Below, one piece after another: positions 1-6,828 of a stretch of 18,782 bases of DNA (position 1 is its first letter; each line of letters begins with the position of its first letter). The notes beneath the pieces were generated by a model that made no database searches, was not told the DNA's origin, and saw only the letters and a list, made by a program, of their open reading frames with translations. A program made the translations under genes and the position numbers. Source of the stretch: Clostridiaceae bacterium (GTDB lineage: Bacteria; Bacillota; Clostridia; Oscillospirales; Acutalibacteraceae); assembly GCA_016292785.1 (NCBI GenBank), contig JAEDFL010000034.1, positions 1 through 18,782 on the forward strand, in the 5' to 3' direction.

Positions 1-92
1 TTTCGATGATAAAAACTGCAATATCCTTTTTCGCTCAGACCTCTTGAAAAATGAATACAATTTTCACAAGTGGCTTTCTCCTCATCAGCCAT
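1..92 (-). CDS. Small Cys-rich protein, 5' end only (runs off the window)
   Basis: Reading leftwards from an ATG at 92-90, 30 codons stay open to the window edge. The start is supported by GGAG seven bases upstream (about 100-103) and by a near-consensus promoter at 121-149. The visible N-terminus begins MADEEKATCENC and continues to a third cysteine at residue 25, so a CxxC pair is followed 13 residues later by another Cys, which suggests a small zinc-ribbon or metal-binding fold. There is no signal peptide. The rest of the protein lies outside the window, so the family and length are unknown. It is monocistronic as far as can be seen, since the upstream gene ilvE ends in its own terminator. 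Confidence 0.72.
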   Translation of the reverse strand, partial: MADEEKATCENCIHFSRGLSEKGYCSFYHR

Positions 93-120
93 ATGATCAC
101 TCCATCTTTTTTCTTATTCT

Positions 121-149
121 ATTTTAACATATTAAATATATTTTGTCAA
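121..149 (-). promoter_or_regulatory. Sigma-A type promoter for the Cys-rich gene
   Basis: On the minus strand TTGACA (149-144) is followed after exactly 17 bases by TAAAAT (126-121), with TGT directly before the -10 giving an extended -10. It lies about 30 bases upstream of the ATG at 92. The surrounding 100 bases are strongly AT-rich, so some chance matching is possible, but the full -35 and ideal spacing make this a good call. Confidence 0.75.
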
Positions 150-245
150 ATTTTAATAACAATTTCATCACAATTTATATATTATTCCGACAAGAATGAA
201 CATATTTTGTAGTGTTTTGAGTCAAAAAGATGTTGTAAATAATTG

Positions 246-289
246 CAAAAAAGAGAAATGGCGGAAACCGAAAAACGATCTCCGCCATT
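246..289 (-). terminator. Rho-independent terminator after ilvE
   Basis: A 9-bp perfect stem, AATGGCGGA / TCCGCCATT (plus-strand arms 257-265 and 281-289), with a 15-base loop, is followed on the minus strand by TCTCTTTTTT. It starts 16 bases beyond the ilvE stop codon and closes the T-box/omega-amidase/ilvE transcription unit. Confidence 0.88.
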
Positions 290-304
290 GTGTTAAATCA
301 AAAA

Positions 305-1378
305 TCAGAGCTTGTATGTCCAGCCCATATCGTCCTCGAGATGACCGGTCTGTATACCGTAAAGTGTATCGTAAAGTCTCTGGGCAACAGGGCCGACCTT
401 ACCGTCTGCAACCTGATGCTCCTCGCCCATGTAATAGAGCCAGCCGATCGGAGAAATAACTGCGGCAGTTCCGCTTGCGAATACCTCTTTGAGAGTACCG
501 TTCTTAGATGCCTCACAAACATCGTCAATCGAAAGGCGTCTTTCGGATACCTTTACGCCCCACTTCTTGAGAAGCTCGATAACCGACTTTCTTGTGATAC
601 CGGGAAGAATAGTACCCATAAGCGGAGCGGTGATAACCTCGTCGCCTATCATAAAGAAGGCGTTCGACGTACCGATCTCCTCAACATATTTATGCTCTGC
701 GGCATCGAGCCAGAGAACATCTTTACAGTTGTGCTCCATAGCCTTTGCGGAAGCTCTCATACCGCCGGCGTAGTTACCGCCGCACTTTGCGAAGCCTGTG
801 CCGCCGACAGCCGCACGGATAAACTCGTCCTCAACGTAAATTCTTGTGGTATGAAGTCCGCCGTCGTTAGCCGCATAGTAAGATCCGACAGGGCAAAGGA
901 TAACCATAAAGCGGTAATGCTTGGCAGGAAGAACGCTGAAAGAAACCTCATCGCCGAAAATGAACGGTCTTATGTAAAGAGACGTACCCGGCTCTGACGG
1001 TACCCAATCCTTGTCAACTTCAACAAGCTGCTTGATAGCGTCGAAGAAGATGTCCTTTTCCATTTGAGGAATGCACATACGGTCATTGGTTCTGTTCATT
1101 CTTTCAAAGTTCTGGTCAGGTCTGAAAAGCTGAATATCCCCCGACGGAGTTTTATATGCCTTCATGCCCTCAAACATCATCTGAGCGTAATGAAGCACGC
1201 AGGAGGCAGGCTCAATGGCGATCGGCTCATGCGGAACAATTCTTCCGTCGTGCCAACCCTGTCCCTCGTCGTAATCGATCATGAACATATGGTCGGTGAA
1301 GTATTTTCCGAAACCGAGCTTGGTCTGATCCGGCTTCTCCTTCGGGTGTGTTGTTCTTGTTACTGGAAATGTATACAT
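305..1378 (-). CDS. ilvE: Branched-chain amino acid aminotransferase
   Basis: A fold-type IV PLP enzyme that interconverts leucine, isoleucine and valine with their 2-oxo acids, using 2-oxoglutarate/glutamate; cytosolic. The 357-residue length and motifs fit the long (eukaryote-like, type II) BCAT group. The PLP lysine is Lys198 in FAKCGGNYAGG, followed by the conserved DVLWLDA and YVEEIGTSNAFF segments and a C-terminal GTAAVISP phosphate-binding loop. The ATG at 1378 is chosen over an in-frame TTG at 1396 because AAAGGAGCG sits about 7 bases upstream of it. It lies 26 bases behind the omega-amidase gene and before a terminator, so it is the last gene of the T-box-controlled unit. A leucine-type T-box (see 2514-2752) would make expression respond to uncharged tRNA-Leu, which suits this enzyme. 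Confidence 0.95.
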   Translation of the reverse strand: MYTFPVTRTTHPKEKPDQTKLGFGKYFTDHMFMIDYDEGQGWHDGRIVPHEPIAIEPASCVLHYAQMMFEGMKAYKTPSGDIQLFRPDQNFERMNRTNDRMCIPQMEKDIFFDAIKQLVEVDKDWVPSEPGTSLYIRPFIFGDEVSFSVLPAKHYRFMVILCPVGSYYAANDGGLHTTRIYVEDEFIRAAVGGTGFAKCGGNYAGGMRASAKAMEHNCKDVLWLDAAEHKYVEEIGTSNAFFMIGDEVITAPLMGTILPGITRKSVIELLKKWGVKVSERRLSIDDVCEASKNGTLKEVFASGTAAVISPIGWLYYMGEEHQVADGKVGPVAQRLYDTLYGIQTGHLEDDMGWTYKL

Positions 1379-1404
1379 TTCAAACGCTCCTTTCAAAGCA
1401 TAAT

Positions 1405-2205
1405 TTACAATTCATAAATATCCGGTTTTCTGTCGTTGAAAACGTTTATTGAATTTCTGATATCTTTTATTATTCCGAAATCACATTCGGCTGTTATAAC
1501 CGTTTCTTTGTCGTCAGCCAAAGCAAGCGACTCACCCCATGGATCAACGATCTGCGAATGTCCGCCGAAAACAGCTTCGGGAGTTTTTCCGCAGGAATTG
1601 CAGCATACGACAAACATCTGGTTTTCAATCGCCCTCGCCCTTGTCAGCGTAACAATGTGATTTGCCCTAGCAAGCGGCCACTGTGAAACCATAAACAGCA
1701 TTTCAATTCCCCTGAGAGCAAGGCTTCTTATAAGCTCGCAAAAACGGATATCGTAGCAAATGACAATTCCGCATTTGTGTCCGTCAAGCTCAAAGGTCAC
1801 AAGATTTTTTCCGAAATTGAAATACTTGTGTTCGTCCATCGGGGTAAAAAGATGAGTTTTGTCGTATTCGGCAACAACCTCTCCTTTACGGTTAAAGACA
1901 AAGGCGGTGTTGAAAATTCCGCCGTTCTTCTCGTTGGCGATACTGCCGGCAACGATATTGACATTCAGCTCCTTTGCAAGAGCGGAAAAAGTCTTTTTTA
2001 CCCTTTCGCCGTCCTTTTCGCAGTAGTCCCCGAGATCCTCTTTCGGGTAATATCCCGTTGACCAGGTCTCAGGAAGAACAAGGGTGTCGGATTTGTCATT
2101 TTCAACCGTTTCCTTTATAAGCCTGAGAGCCTGAGAATAGTTGTATTCAACGTCCCTGAGCTTCATATCAAGCTGAATGCAGGAAAACTTCATCTTATTA
2201 TTCAT
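1405..2205 (-). CDS. Carbon-nitrogen hydrolase, omega-amidase (MtnU/YafV/Nit2-like)
   Basis: A nitrilase-superfamily amidase of 266 residues with the complete Glu-Lys-Cys triad: Glu46 in LPETWSTGY, Lys116 in YDKTHLF and Cys150 in VICYDIRF. The MDEHKYF segment after the Lys, RARAIENQ, and the C-terminal NVFNDRKPDIY resemble Bacillus MtnU and E. coli YafV as I recall them. These hydrolyse 2-oxoglutaramate or 2-oxosuccinamate, the products of glutamine or asparagine transamination, and so pull such reactions forward. Its pairing with an aminotransferase fits that role. The start is uncertain: neither ATG 2205 nor ATG 2193 has a good Shine-Dalgarno. A stop codon ends two bases before ATG 2205 (see the broken ORF at 2208-2461), suggesting it was once started by translational coupling. 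The exact substrate cannot be told from sequence. Confidence 0.88.
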   Translation of the reverse strand: MNNKMKFSCIQLDMKLRDVEYNYSQALRLIKETVENDKSDTLVLPETWSTGYYPKEDLGDYCEKDGERVKKTFSALAKELNVNIVAGSIANEKNGGIFNTAFVFNRKGEVVAEYDKTHLFTPMDEHKYFNFGKNLVTFELDGHKCGIVICYDIRFCELIRSLALRGIEMLFMVSQWPLARANHIVTLTRARAIENQMFVVCCNSCGKTPEAVFGGHSQIVDPWGESLALADDKETVITAECDFGIIKDIRNSINVFNDRKPDIYEL

Positions 2206-2207
2206 AG

Positions 2208-2461
2208 TTATAACCGGCTTTCAATGCGACCATCATCACGTTTGGTTACAAGAATATAATACTAATAATAATCTTCTGCGTTGATTCTGTCAACCTTCTT
2301 TTCAATCATTGTAGAATCGACAAAATTTTTTCCACCGTTACCCTCTTCATTTTCATATTTTCCAACGAGGGACTCTACATATTGTTAACAAAGTACATCT
2401 CATAACCGCCTTCTTTGACGATTATTTCGGCATCACGTCCGAGAAAACAGTTTTTCCCCAA
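2208..2461 (-). pseudogene. Decayed small ORF between the T-box and the omega-amidase gene
   Basis: Minus-strand reading shows three protein-like segments interrupted by lesions. From TTG 2461 a frame reads GKNCFLGRDAEIIVKEGGYE and on to a TAG at 2377-2375. The -1 frame continues with YVESLVGKYENEEGNGG and then KVDRINAEDYY up to an in-frame TAG at 2264-2262, after which the same frame gives YYILVTKRDDGRIESRL and TAA at 2210-2208. One frameshift near 2380 and one point mutation (for example GAG to TAG) would restore a protein of about 85 residues whose stop lies two bases before the omega-amidase ATG. GAAGAGGAG lies just upstream of the TTG, but too close for an ideal site. I do not recognise the family. 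Alternatives are a sequencing or assembly error in a live gene, or a chance run of sense codons. Confidence 0.5.
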
Positions 2462-2476
2462 AAGCTCCTCTTCTTC

Positions 2477-2513
2477 AAAAAAAGTCCCGGAAGTAACAAC
2501 CTACTTCCGGGAC
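2477..2513 (-). terminator. T-box leader terminator (attenuator)
   Basis: A perfect 12-bp GC-rich stem (plus arms 2484-2495 and 2502-2513, GTCCCGGAAGTA and its complement) with a six-base loop is followed on the minus strand by seven T residues. It directly follows the T-box antiterminator, as expected of the alternative structure in a transcription-attenuating T-box. Confidence 0.93.
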
Positions 2514-2752
2514 GATAATACTAAATTACCGCGGTACCACCCGCATTGCCTGAACGGCCTCTTCGGATTCTGTCAAACCCTAAGCTATGATAACGGTGCT
2601 TGCCGTAGCTCCTTATGCAGTCGGTAGGAATGGTTGGGGAGCTATGCTCAGATACGAGACAGCAAATCTGTTCCTTTACCGGCTTGCACCCTCCGCCGAC
2701 TCTCTGAAATAAGAAACAAGACGCTTAATATCTTCATCGCATTTCAAATATT
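2514..2752 (-). promoter_or_regulatory. T-box riboswitch, probably leucine-specific (CUC specifier)
   Basis: The T-box core reads GCGGGTGGTACCGCGG on the minus strand (about 2544-2529), with the UGGU bulge that pairs with the tRNA acceptor end at 2539-2536. Upstream a stem I can be folded by hand. AUGC-GAUGA-AGA (2742-2731) pairs with UCU-GA-GCAU (2652-2644), making the basal kink-turn. AGAUA/UAUCU extends it, and UGUUUCUU pairs with AAGGAACA higher up. AGAGAG and a GUCGGC/GCCGGU distal hairpin with GGAGGGUGCAA loop follow the usual order. The internal loop on the 3' side contains GUCUCG; CUC (2658-2656) followed by a purine is the best specifier, meaning leucine, which agrees with the downstream ilvE. 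UCU or GUC cannot be fully excluded by hand folding. Uncharged tRNA-Leu would favour antitermination. Confidence 0.9.
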
Positions 2753-2758
2753 GCAGAT

Positions 2759-2787
2759 ATTATATTAAAATATCTCTGATTTGTAAA
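2759..2787 (-). promoter_or_regulatory. Promoter of the T-box transcription unit
   Basis: On the minus strand TTTACA (2787-2782), a 17-base spacer and a perfect TATAAT (2764-2759) place the start of transcription near 2752, just ahead of T-box stem I. Confidence 0.85.
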
Positions 2788-2792
2788 CTGAA

Positions 2793-2818
2793 ATTTTGTA
2801 ATGATGACATTACAAAAT
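2793..2818 (-). terminator. Palindrome after rhaD, probable weak terminator
   Basis: A perfect 11-bp inverted repeat, ATTTTGTAATG / CATTACAAAAT, with a four-base loop begins five bases after the rhaD stop codon. The stem is AT-rich and the following T run is short (TTT), so termination may be inefficient. It sits immediately upstream of the T-box promoter and separates the two units. A protein-binding operator is the alternative reading. Confidence 0.55.
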
Positions 2819-2822
2819 GTAA

Positions 2823-3644
2823 TTACTTCAAAAGCTCCGCATTAAGCTTCTTTCCGTAGGCAGTTGCGGCATTGATAAGTCCCTCGTCCGGAATTGTCTG
2901 CATGATCGGCTTACCCGTGCTGAGCACTCTGCAATAGATCTCTGCCGACTTCTCTATCGTGTGCATAAGTCCGAAGGCCGAGTCGAATGTGTTGCCTGAG
3001 ACAAACAGTCCGTGATGCGCCCATACGATAGCGTCATACTTCTTCTGAAGCTCGCAGGTCTTGTGAGCAATCTCTGCACCGCCGGGTATCATCCATTCAA
3101 CAACGCCGACTCCGTTCGGGAAAATAATCGGACACTCAGTCATACTCTCCCAAAGCACCTTTGAGAAAGCCTCAGAGGTGAGCGGAAGAACGAAGGTCAG
3201 AGCAATTATATTTACGGGGTGAGCGTGGTAAATTACTCTGCATGCGCCGTCAGTCGCCGCAACACGGACGCTGTGATTCATAAAGTGAGTCGGGAATTCG
3301 CTTGTAGGACCTCCGCCGTTGACAAGTCCCCAAACTATTCTGTAGCTGTCGCCCGCATCGTTAATCTCAAGAATACAGATGTTTGCGGCAGGATCTCTCT
3401 TGACATTCTGAAAAAACTTGCCCGTACCCGTTACCATAAAATACTCATTTTTGAGGTTATCGGCCTGAACTCCGAGGCTCACCCAAGGTCTGTCAAAGGT
3501 GAAGTACGGCTTGCAGGCTTCAACCTCCTCGGCGGTCATACGGTAGGAAAGGTTTCCTCCGTTGCCCTCGTGCCAGCCCTGTGCGAAACCGTCGTCGCAG
3601 GTAAGCGCAAATTTTTTAACTACTTCCAAATCTAAAATACTCAT
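2823..3644 (-). CDS. rhaD: L-rhamnulose-1-phosphate aldolase
   Basis: A zinc-dependent class II aldolase that splits L-rhamnulose 1-phosphate into dihydroxyacetone phosphate and L-lactaldehyde in the cytosol. The 273-residue product aligns well with E. coli RhaD as I recall it: GWHEGNGGNLSYR near the N-terminus, VTGTGKFFQNV, WGLVNGGGPTSE, then HAHPVNIIALT and WAHHGLFVSG. Predicted zinc ligands are His140, His142 and His211 and the catalytic acid/base Glu116, each one position off the E. coli numbering (141, 143, 212, 117). The ATG at 3644 is preferred over an upstream TTG at 3659 because GGGAG lies 8 bases before it. It follows the araB-like gene by 59 bases without a visible terminator, so the two are probably co-transcribed. 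No rhaA or rhaB is in the window. Confidence 0.93.
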   Translation of the reverse strand: MSILDLEVVKKFALTCDDGFAQGWHEGNGGNLSYRMTAEEVEACKPYFTFDRPWVSLGVQADNLKNEYFMVTGTGKFFQNVKRDPAANICILEINDAGDSYRIVWGLVNGGGPTSEFPTHFMNHSVRVAATDGACRVIYHAHPVNIIALTFVLPLTSEAFSKVLWESMTECPIIFPNGVGVVEWMIPGGAEIAHKTCELQKKYDAIVWAHHGLFVSGNTFDSAFGLMHTIEKSAEIYCRVLSTGKPIMQTIPDEGLINAATAYGKKLNAELLK

Positions 3645-3703
3645 TTCAAAGTCTCCCAAAAATAAACTGAATAAATATTACTACCTTATGCAATATTTGT
3701 CAA

Positions 3704-5362
3704 TCAAGAATTTTTAATTGCTTTAAGTCTTTTCATAACGTCGTTGTCTCCCCTGCCGAAATAATCGTGGAGGAGCTCATACTCTGCATAAAGCTTGTTG
3801 TAAAGCTCAACATTTTCGGGGATGGGATAATATATCTTATCCTTAACCTTGCCGAGAGCCGCCGCTCCGTCATAAAGGCTGTCGTAACCGCCCTTATCCG
3901 CACCTGCGGCGCAGGCACCGTAAATAGCACTTCCGAGTGCGCCGCCCTGCTCACAGTCCGCAATCTTGATCGGCATATTGATAACATCGGCGTATATCTG
4001 CATAGTCATAGGATCCTTCTGGCTTATTCCGCCTGCGGCATAGAAGGAGTTAACCTCAACTCCGCTGCTGCGGAAAGCGTCGATGATCTTTCTTGTTCCG
4101 TAAGCCGTTGCTTCAATCAAGGCTCTGTAAATATCCTCCGGCTTTGTTCTGAGAGTCATACCGAGGATCATACCCGAAAGGTCGGCGTCAACAAGTACGG
4201 AACGCACTCCGTTCCACCAATCAAGAGCAACAAGTCCGCTCTCGCCGGGTTTCTTGTTCTCACACTTCTGTCTGAGGAATTTATGTATATTGACTCCCTG
4301 CTTTTCTGCCTCGTCGTAATAGCTCTTAGGCAGGCAATTGTCAATAAACCACTGGAAATGATCGCCCACACAGCACTGTCCGGCTTCGTAAGCGTAAAGT
4401 CCGGGAAGAATACCGTCGGCAACAACACCGCTTATGCCGGGAACTCTGATCTCCTCTTCGCCGAGGAGCATATGACAGGTTGAAGTACCCATAATAGCAA
4501 GCATTTCGCCCGGCTTGGTGATGCCGACTGCGGGAACGAAAACGTGAGCGTCAATGATCGGCACGGCAACGGCTGTACCCTCTTTGAGTCCTGTCTTTGC
4601 GGCAAATTCTGCCGTTACTTCACCCGCCTTTGTACCGAGGGGAAGAATATCTCTTGAGAATTTCTCGTCAATGACGTGCTCCATTCTCGGATCGAGAGCC
4701 TTGAAGAATTCGTCTGACGGGAAGCCCTCCTTCTTGTTCCACATACCCTTATAGCCTGCACAGCAGGAATTGCGGATCTCGTGACCGCACATCTGCCATA
4801 TTACCCAGTCGGCGGCTTCAATAAATCTATCAGCCGCATCGTAAATCTCGGGGGCCTCGTCAAGAATCTGCCAAAGCTTGGGAATTGCCCACTCGGAGGA
4901 AATTTTTCCGCCGTAAAGGGAAAGCCAGTCCTGATTCATTTTTTCGGCGATCTCATTGAGCTTTGTCGCCTGAGCCTGAGCGGCATGGTGCTTCCAAAGC
5001 TTGACATAGGCGTGCGGCTCATCCTTGTATTCGTCCAAAAAGCACAGCGGAGTGCCGTCCTTTTTGACGGGCATAACCGTACAGGCGGTGAAATCAAGAC
5101 CGAGTCCTATAATGTCCTCGGCGTTTACTCCGCTCTTTTTAATTACATCGGGAATTGTGGTTGTAAGCACATCAAGGTAATCCTGCGGATCCTGAAGCGC
5201 CCAGTCGGCTCCGAGCTTCTTGCCACTCGGAAGAGCTTCGTCCATTACGGAATGAGGATAGTCAAGCACCGAGGTAGCAAGCTCCTCACCCGTTTTGACA
5301 TCAACGAGCAACGCTCTGCCCGAAAGAGTACCGAAATCCACACCGATTGCATATTTAGCCAT
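3704..5362 (-). CDS. araB: FGGY-family carbohydrate kinase, AraB-type L-ribulokinase
   Basis: A sugar kinase of 552 residues that transfers phosphate from ATP to a ketose. The N-terminal GVDFGTLSGRALLVD (residues 7-21), DFTACT, KLWKHHAAQ, GGKISSEW, AADWVIWQMCG, DAHVFVPAVG, MGTSTCHM, LDWWNGVRS and AAGGISQKDP segments all match the Bacillus-type AraB pattern. Its length fits AraB (about 560) rather than rhamnulokinase RhaB (about 480-490). AraB makes L-ribulose 5-phosphate from L-ribulose. Start: ATG 5362 with GGAGG six bases upstream. The gene begins 14 bases after the DUF4364 stop and precedes rhaD. The pairing with RhaD instead of AraA/AraD is odd. Either the kinase serves a separate arabinose pathway, or it has shifted towards another ketose such as L-rhamnulose. 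The AraB family call is firm; the substrate is not. Confidence 0.88.
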   Translation of the reverse strand: MAKYAIGVDFGTLSGRALLVDVKTGEELATSVLDYPHSVMDEALPSGKKLGADWALQDPQDYLDVLTTTIPDVIKKSGVNAEDIIGLGLDFTACTVMPVKKDGTPLCFLDEYKDEPHAYVKLWKHHAAQAQATKLNEIAEKMNQDWLSLYGGKISSEWAIPKLWQILDEAPEIYDAADRFIEAADWVIWQMCGHEIRNSCCAGYKGMWNKKEGFPSDEFFKALDPRMEHVIDEKFSRDILPLGTKAGEVTAEFAAKTGLKEGTAVAVPIIDAHVFVPAVGITKPGEMLAIMGTSTCHMLLGEEEIRVPGISGVVADGILPGLYAYEAGQCCVGDHFQWFIDNCLPKSYYDEAEKQGVNIHKFLRQKCENKKPGESGLVALDWWNGVRSVLVDADLSGMILGMTLRTKPEDIYRALIEATAYGTRKIIDAFRSSGVEVNSFYAAGGISQKDPMTMQIYADVINMPIKIADCEQGGALGSAIYGACAAGADKGGYDSLYDGAAALGKVKDKIYYPIPENVELYNKLYAEYELLHDYFGRGDNDVMKRLKAIKNS

Positions 5363-5376
5363 AATAAACCTCCGTT

Positions 5377-5916
5377 TTACGCCAAAAGTAAGGCGACAAT
5401 ATTTGAATAAATTTTAACAGGATCTTCAAGAAATCTTTCCTTGACGGCAAGCGCCTGATCATAGTCGGCAACAAAGAGCTTGACGCTCATTATCTCATCA
5501 TCGGCATCGACAACGGAAATTGTGACATTACAGCCCTTTTCCACCCTGTCGATCTGAATTTTATTCTCACGCTCACGGCGAAGCCTTGTCTGAAGCCGTA
5601 CCGCCGTATTGAATGCTTTTTCTCTGACGGTAAAGGGAATATCGTGTTCAAGCGTTTCCGAATTTTTCTTGCCCTTTTCGGTGATCGAAAGCTCATTATC
5701 TCTGATTTTGACGTTGCCGCTGTCGGCAAGCTCACTGAGCGCCTGGCTCATTTCAAAATAGTTTGCAAGCTCCTCGCCGCATATTATTTCGTCAAGCTGT
5801 TCCCTTTTCAACGGCGTGTCAAGCCGGCTCAGAAGATATCCGATAAGGATTTTTATTTCGTTTTTTGTTCTGAGTCCGCCGAGTTCAACACCCTCGCTGA
5901 AGGAATCGTATTCCAT
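5377..5916 (-). CDS. DUF4364 family protein (winged-helix-like N-terminus)
   Basis: A 179-residue soluble protein. Residues about 18-90 look like a winged helix: KNEIKILIGYLLSRLDTPL, then LANYFEMSQALSELADSGNV, and ending in ITEKGKK, a typical wing-end motif in small transcriptional regulators. A basic patch near residues 107-120 and a beta-rich C-terminal half follow. This matches the Firmicute DUF4364 family, which has no established function. The true start is ATG 5916, with AAGGAGG eight bases upstream; the longer in-frame extension runs back through the upstream PHP gene in another frame and is not used. It lies 13 bases after the PHP gene and 14 before araB, so it is in one unit with both. 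A regulatory role is an inference from the fold only. Confidence 0.82.
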   Translation of the reverse strand: MEYDSFSEGVELGGLRTKNEIKILIGYLLSRLDTPLKREQLDEIICGEELANYFEMSQALSELADSGNVKIRDNELSITEKGKKNSETLEHDIPFTVREKAFNTAVRLQTRLRRERENKIQIDRVEKGCNVTISVVDADDEIMSVKLFVADYDQALAVKERFLEDPVKIYSNIVALLLA

Positions 5917-5929
5917 AAGCGGAACCTCC

Positions 5930-6742
5930 TTATTCAATCGGAATTTCAACAGGCTGTCTGTGTCTGAAAATAAGCACGCTGTCAAATCCGCAGTTTTTCG
6001 CAATTTGCATACCCTGCTCAATGCCTGCGCCCATATGCTCAATATAATGCGAGTCGGAACCGACAGTGATATATTTTCCGCCCATTTCCTTAAAGCGGCG
6101 GACAAGACTTTCATCCGGCATAGTTCTACCGATAGGCTGACGAAGCCCCGATGTATTGATCTCAAGAGGCTTGTCTTTTTCGGCAAGCAATGAAAAAATC
6201 TCGTCTATATCCTTTTGATATCTTGTCATATCAACGTCAATGTGATGCTCGCCGACAATATATCTCAGAGGATAGGTAAGATGAGCAAAGGTATCGAATT
6301 TTGCCCATGCGGCAAGCTCTTTCATCTCCCTGAAATAATCGTCAAGCAAGGGATAGACATTATCTTTATTATAATCAAGCTCACAGAAATCGGGAGTGTT
6401 TCTGAGGTTATGTATCGAGCCGATAACGAAATCATAGTCCTTTGAAGCCATAAGCTTTTCGCTTTCGGCAACGTCGTAGGTCGGTTCACCCATCTCAATG
6501 CCGACGCAGACCTCTATCTGATCCTTATACTGCTCCTTCGCCCTGAGAATATCCGGGAAAGCAAGATCTGCCGTTTTGTCAAATTTGTTCTGATAGAAAA
6601 GATCCATCTCAACGTGATCCGTAAATGCAACGATCTTTATGCCCTTTTCGATTGAGCTTTTTATCATCTCGTCAACAGAATAATGCCCGTCAAAGGAATG
6701 TTCCGTATGAGCGTGCATATCAACAATATTTTTAAAACCCAT
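5930..6742 (-). CDS. PHP-domain phosphatase, histidinol-phosphatase (HisJ/HisK type)
   Basis: A 270-residue metal-dependent phosphoesterase of the PHP superfamily. The metal-binding motifs appear in order: DMHAHTEHS (residues 8-16), AFTDHVE, GIEMGEPTYD, VIGSIHN, FAHLTYP, LEINTSGLR and VGSDSHYIEHMG near the C-terminus. Length and motif order fit HisJ/HisK-type histidinol-phosphatases, which dephosphorylate L-histidinol phosphate in histidine synthesis. Many PHP proteins annotated this way are unproven and no other his gene is nearby, so another phosphomonoester substrate is possible. The start ATG 6742 has GAGG eight bases upstream. Its own promoter overlaps the stop codon of the preceding glycosylase gene. 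It is the first gene of the PHP-DUF4364-araB-rhaD unit. Confidence 0.85.
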   Translation of the reverse strand: MGFKNIVDMHAHTEHSFDGHYSVDEMIKSSIEKGIKIVAFTDHVEMDLFYQNKFDKTADLAFPDILRAKEQYKDQIEVCVGIEMGEPTYDVAESEKLMASKDYDFVIGSIHNLRNTPDFCELDYNKDNVYPLLDDYFREMKELAAWAKFDTFAHLTYPLRYIVGEHHIDVDMTRYQKDIDEIFSLLAEKDKPLEINTSGLRQPIGRTMPDESLVRRFKEMGGKYITVGSDSHYIEHMGAGIEQGMQIAKNCGFDSVLIFRHRQPVEIPIE

Positions 6743-6798
6743 TTTAAATGCCTCGGTTCCGGGTAGGTGTCAAAAACATCCCCAATATATTTCAATAA

Positions 6799-6828
6799 AT
6801 TTTATCACATTAGTCCGCACACTGTCAA
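6799..6828 (-). promoter_or_regulatory. Promoter for the PHP-DUF4364-araB-rhaD unit
   Basis: On the minus strand a consensus TTGACA (6828-6823), an 18-base spacer and TAAAAT (6804-6799), with TGA before the -10 making an extended -10. The -35 contains the TGA stop codon of the upstream DNA glycosylase gene. The leader to the ATG at 6742 is about 50 bases, with no hairpin or operator that I can identify. Confidence 0.78.

Noticed and set aside
290..997. Plus-strand ORF of 235 codons opposite ilvE
   Set aside because: It is an antisense shadow of a clearly identified aminotransferase, with no start signals.
2415..2627. Plus-strand ORF across the T-box region
   Set aside because: It reads antisense through the T-box terminator and antiterminator, has no ribosome-binding site and gives a low-complexity protein; the RNA structure explains the sequence.
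3767..5410. Long plus-strand ORFs opposite the araB-like gene
   Set aside because: They are antisense shadows of a gene with full family motifs, lack ribosome-binding sites and show no recognisable domains.
5377..6186. Longer DUF4364 frame starting at 6186
   Set aside because: The extension overlaps the PHP gene in another frame, and ATG 5916 has an ideal ribosome-binding site.
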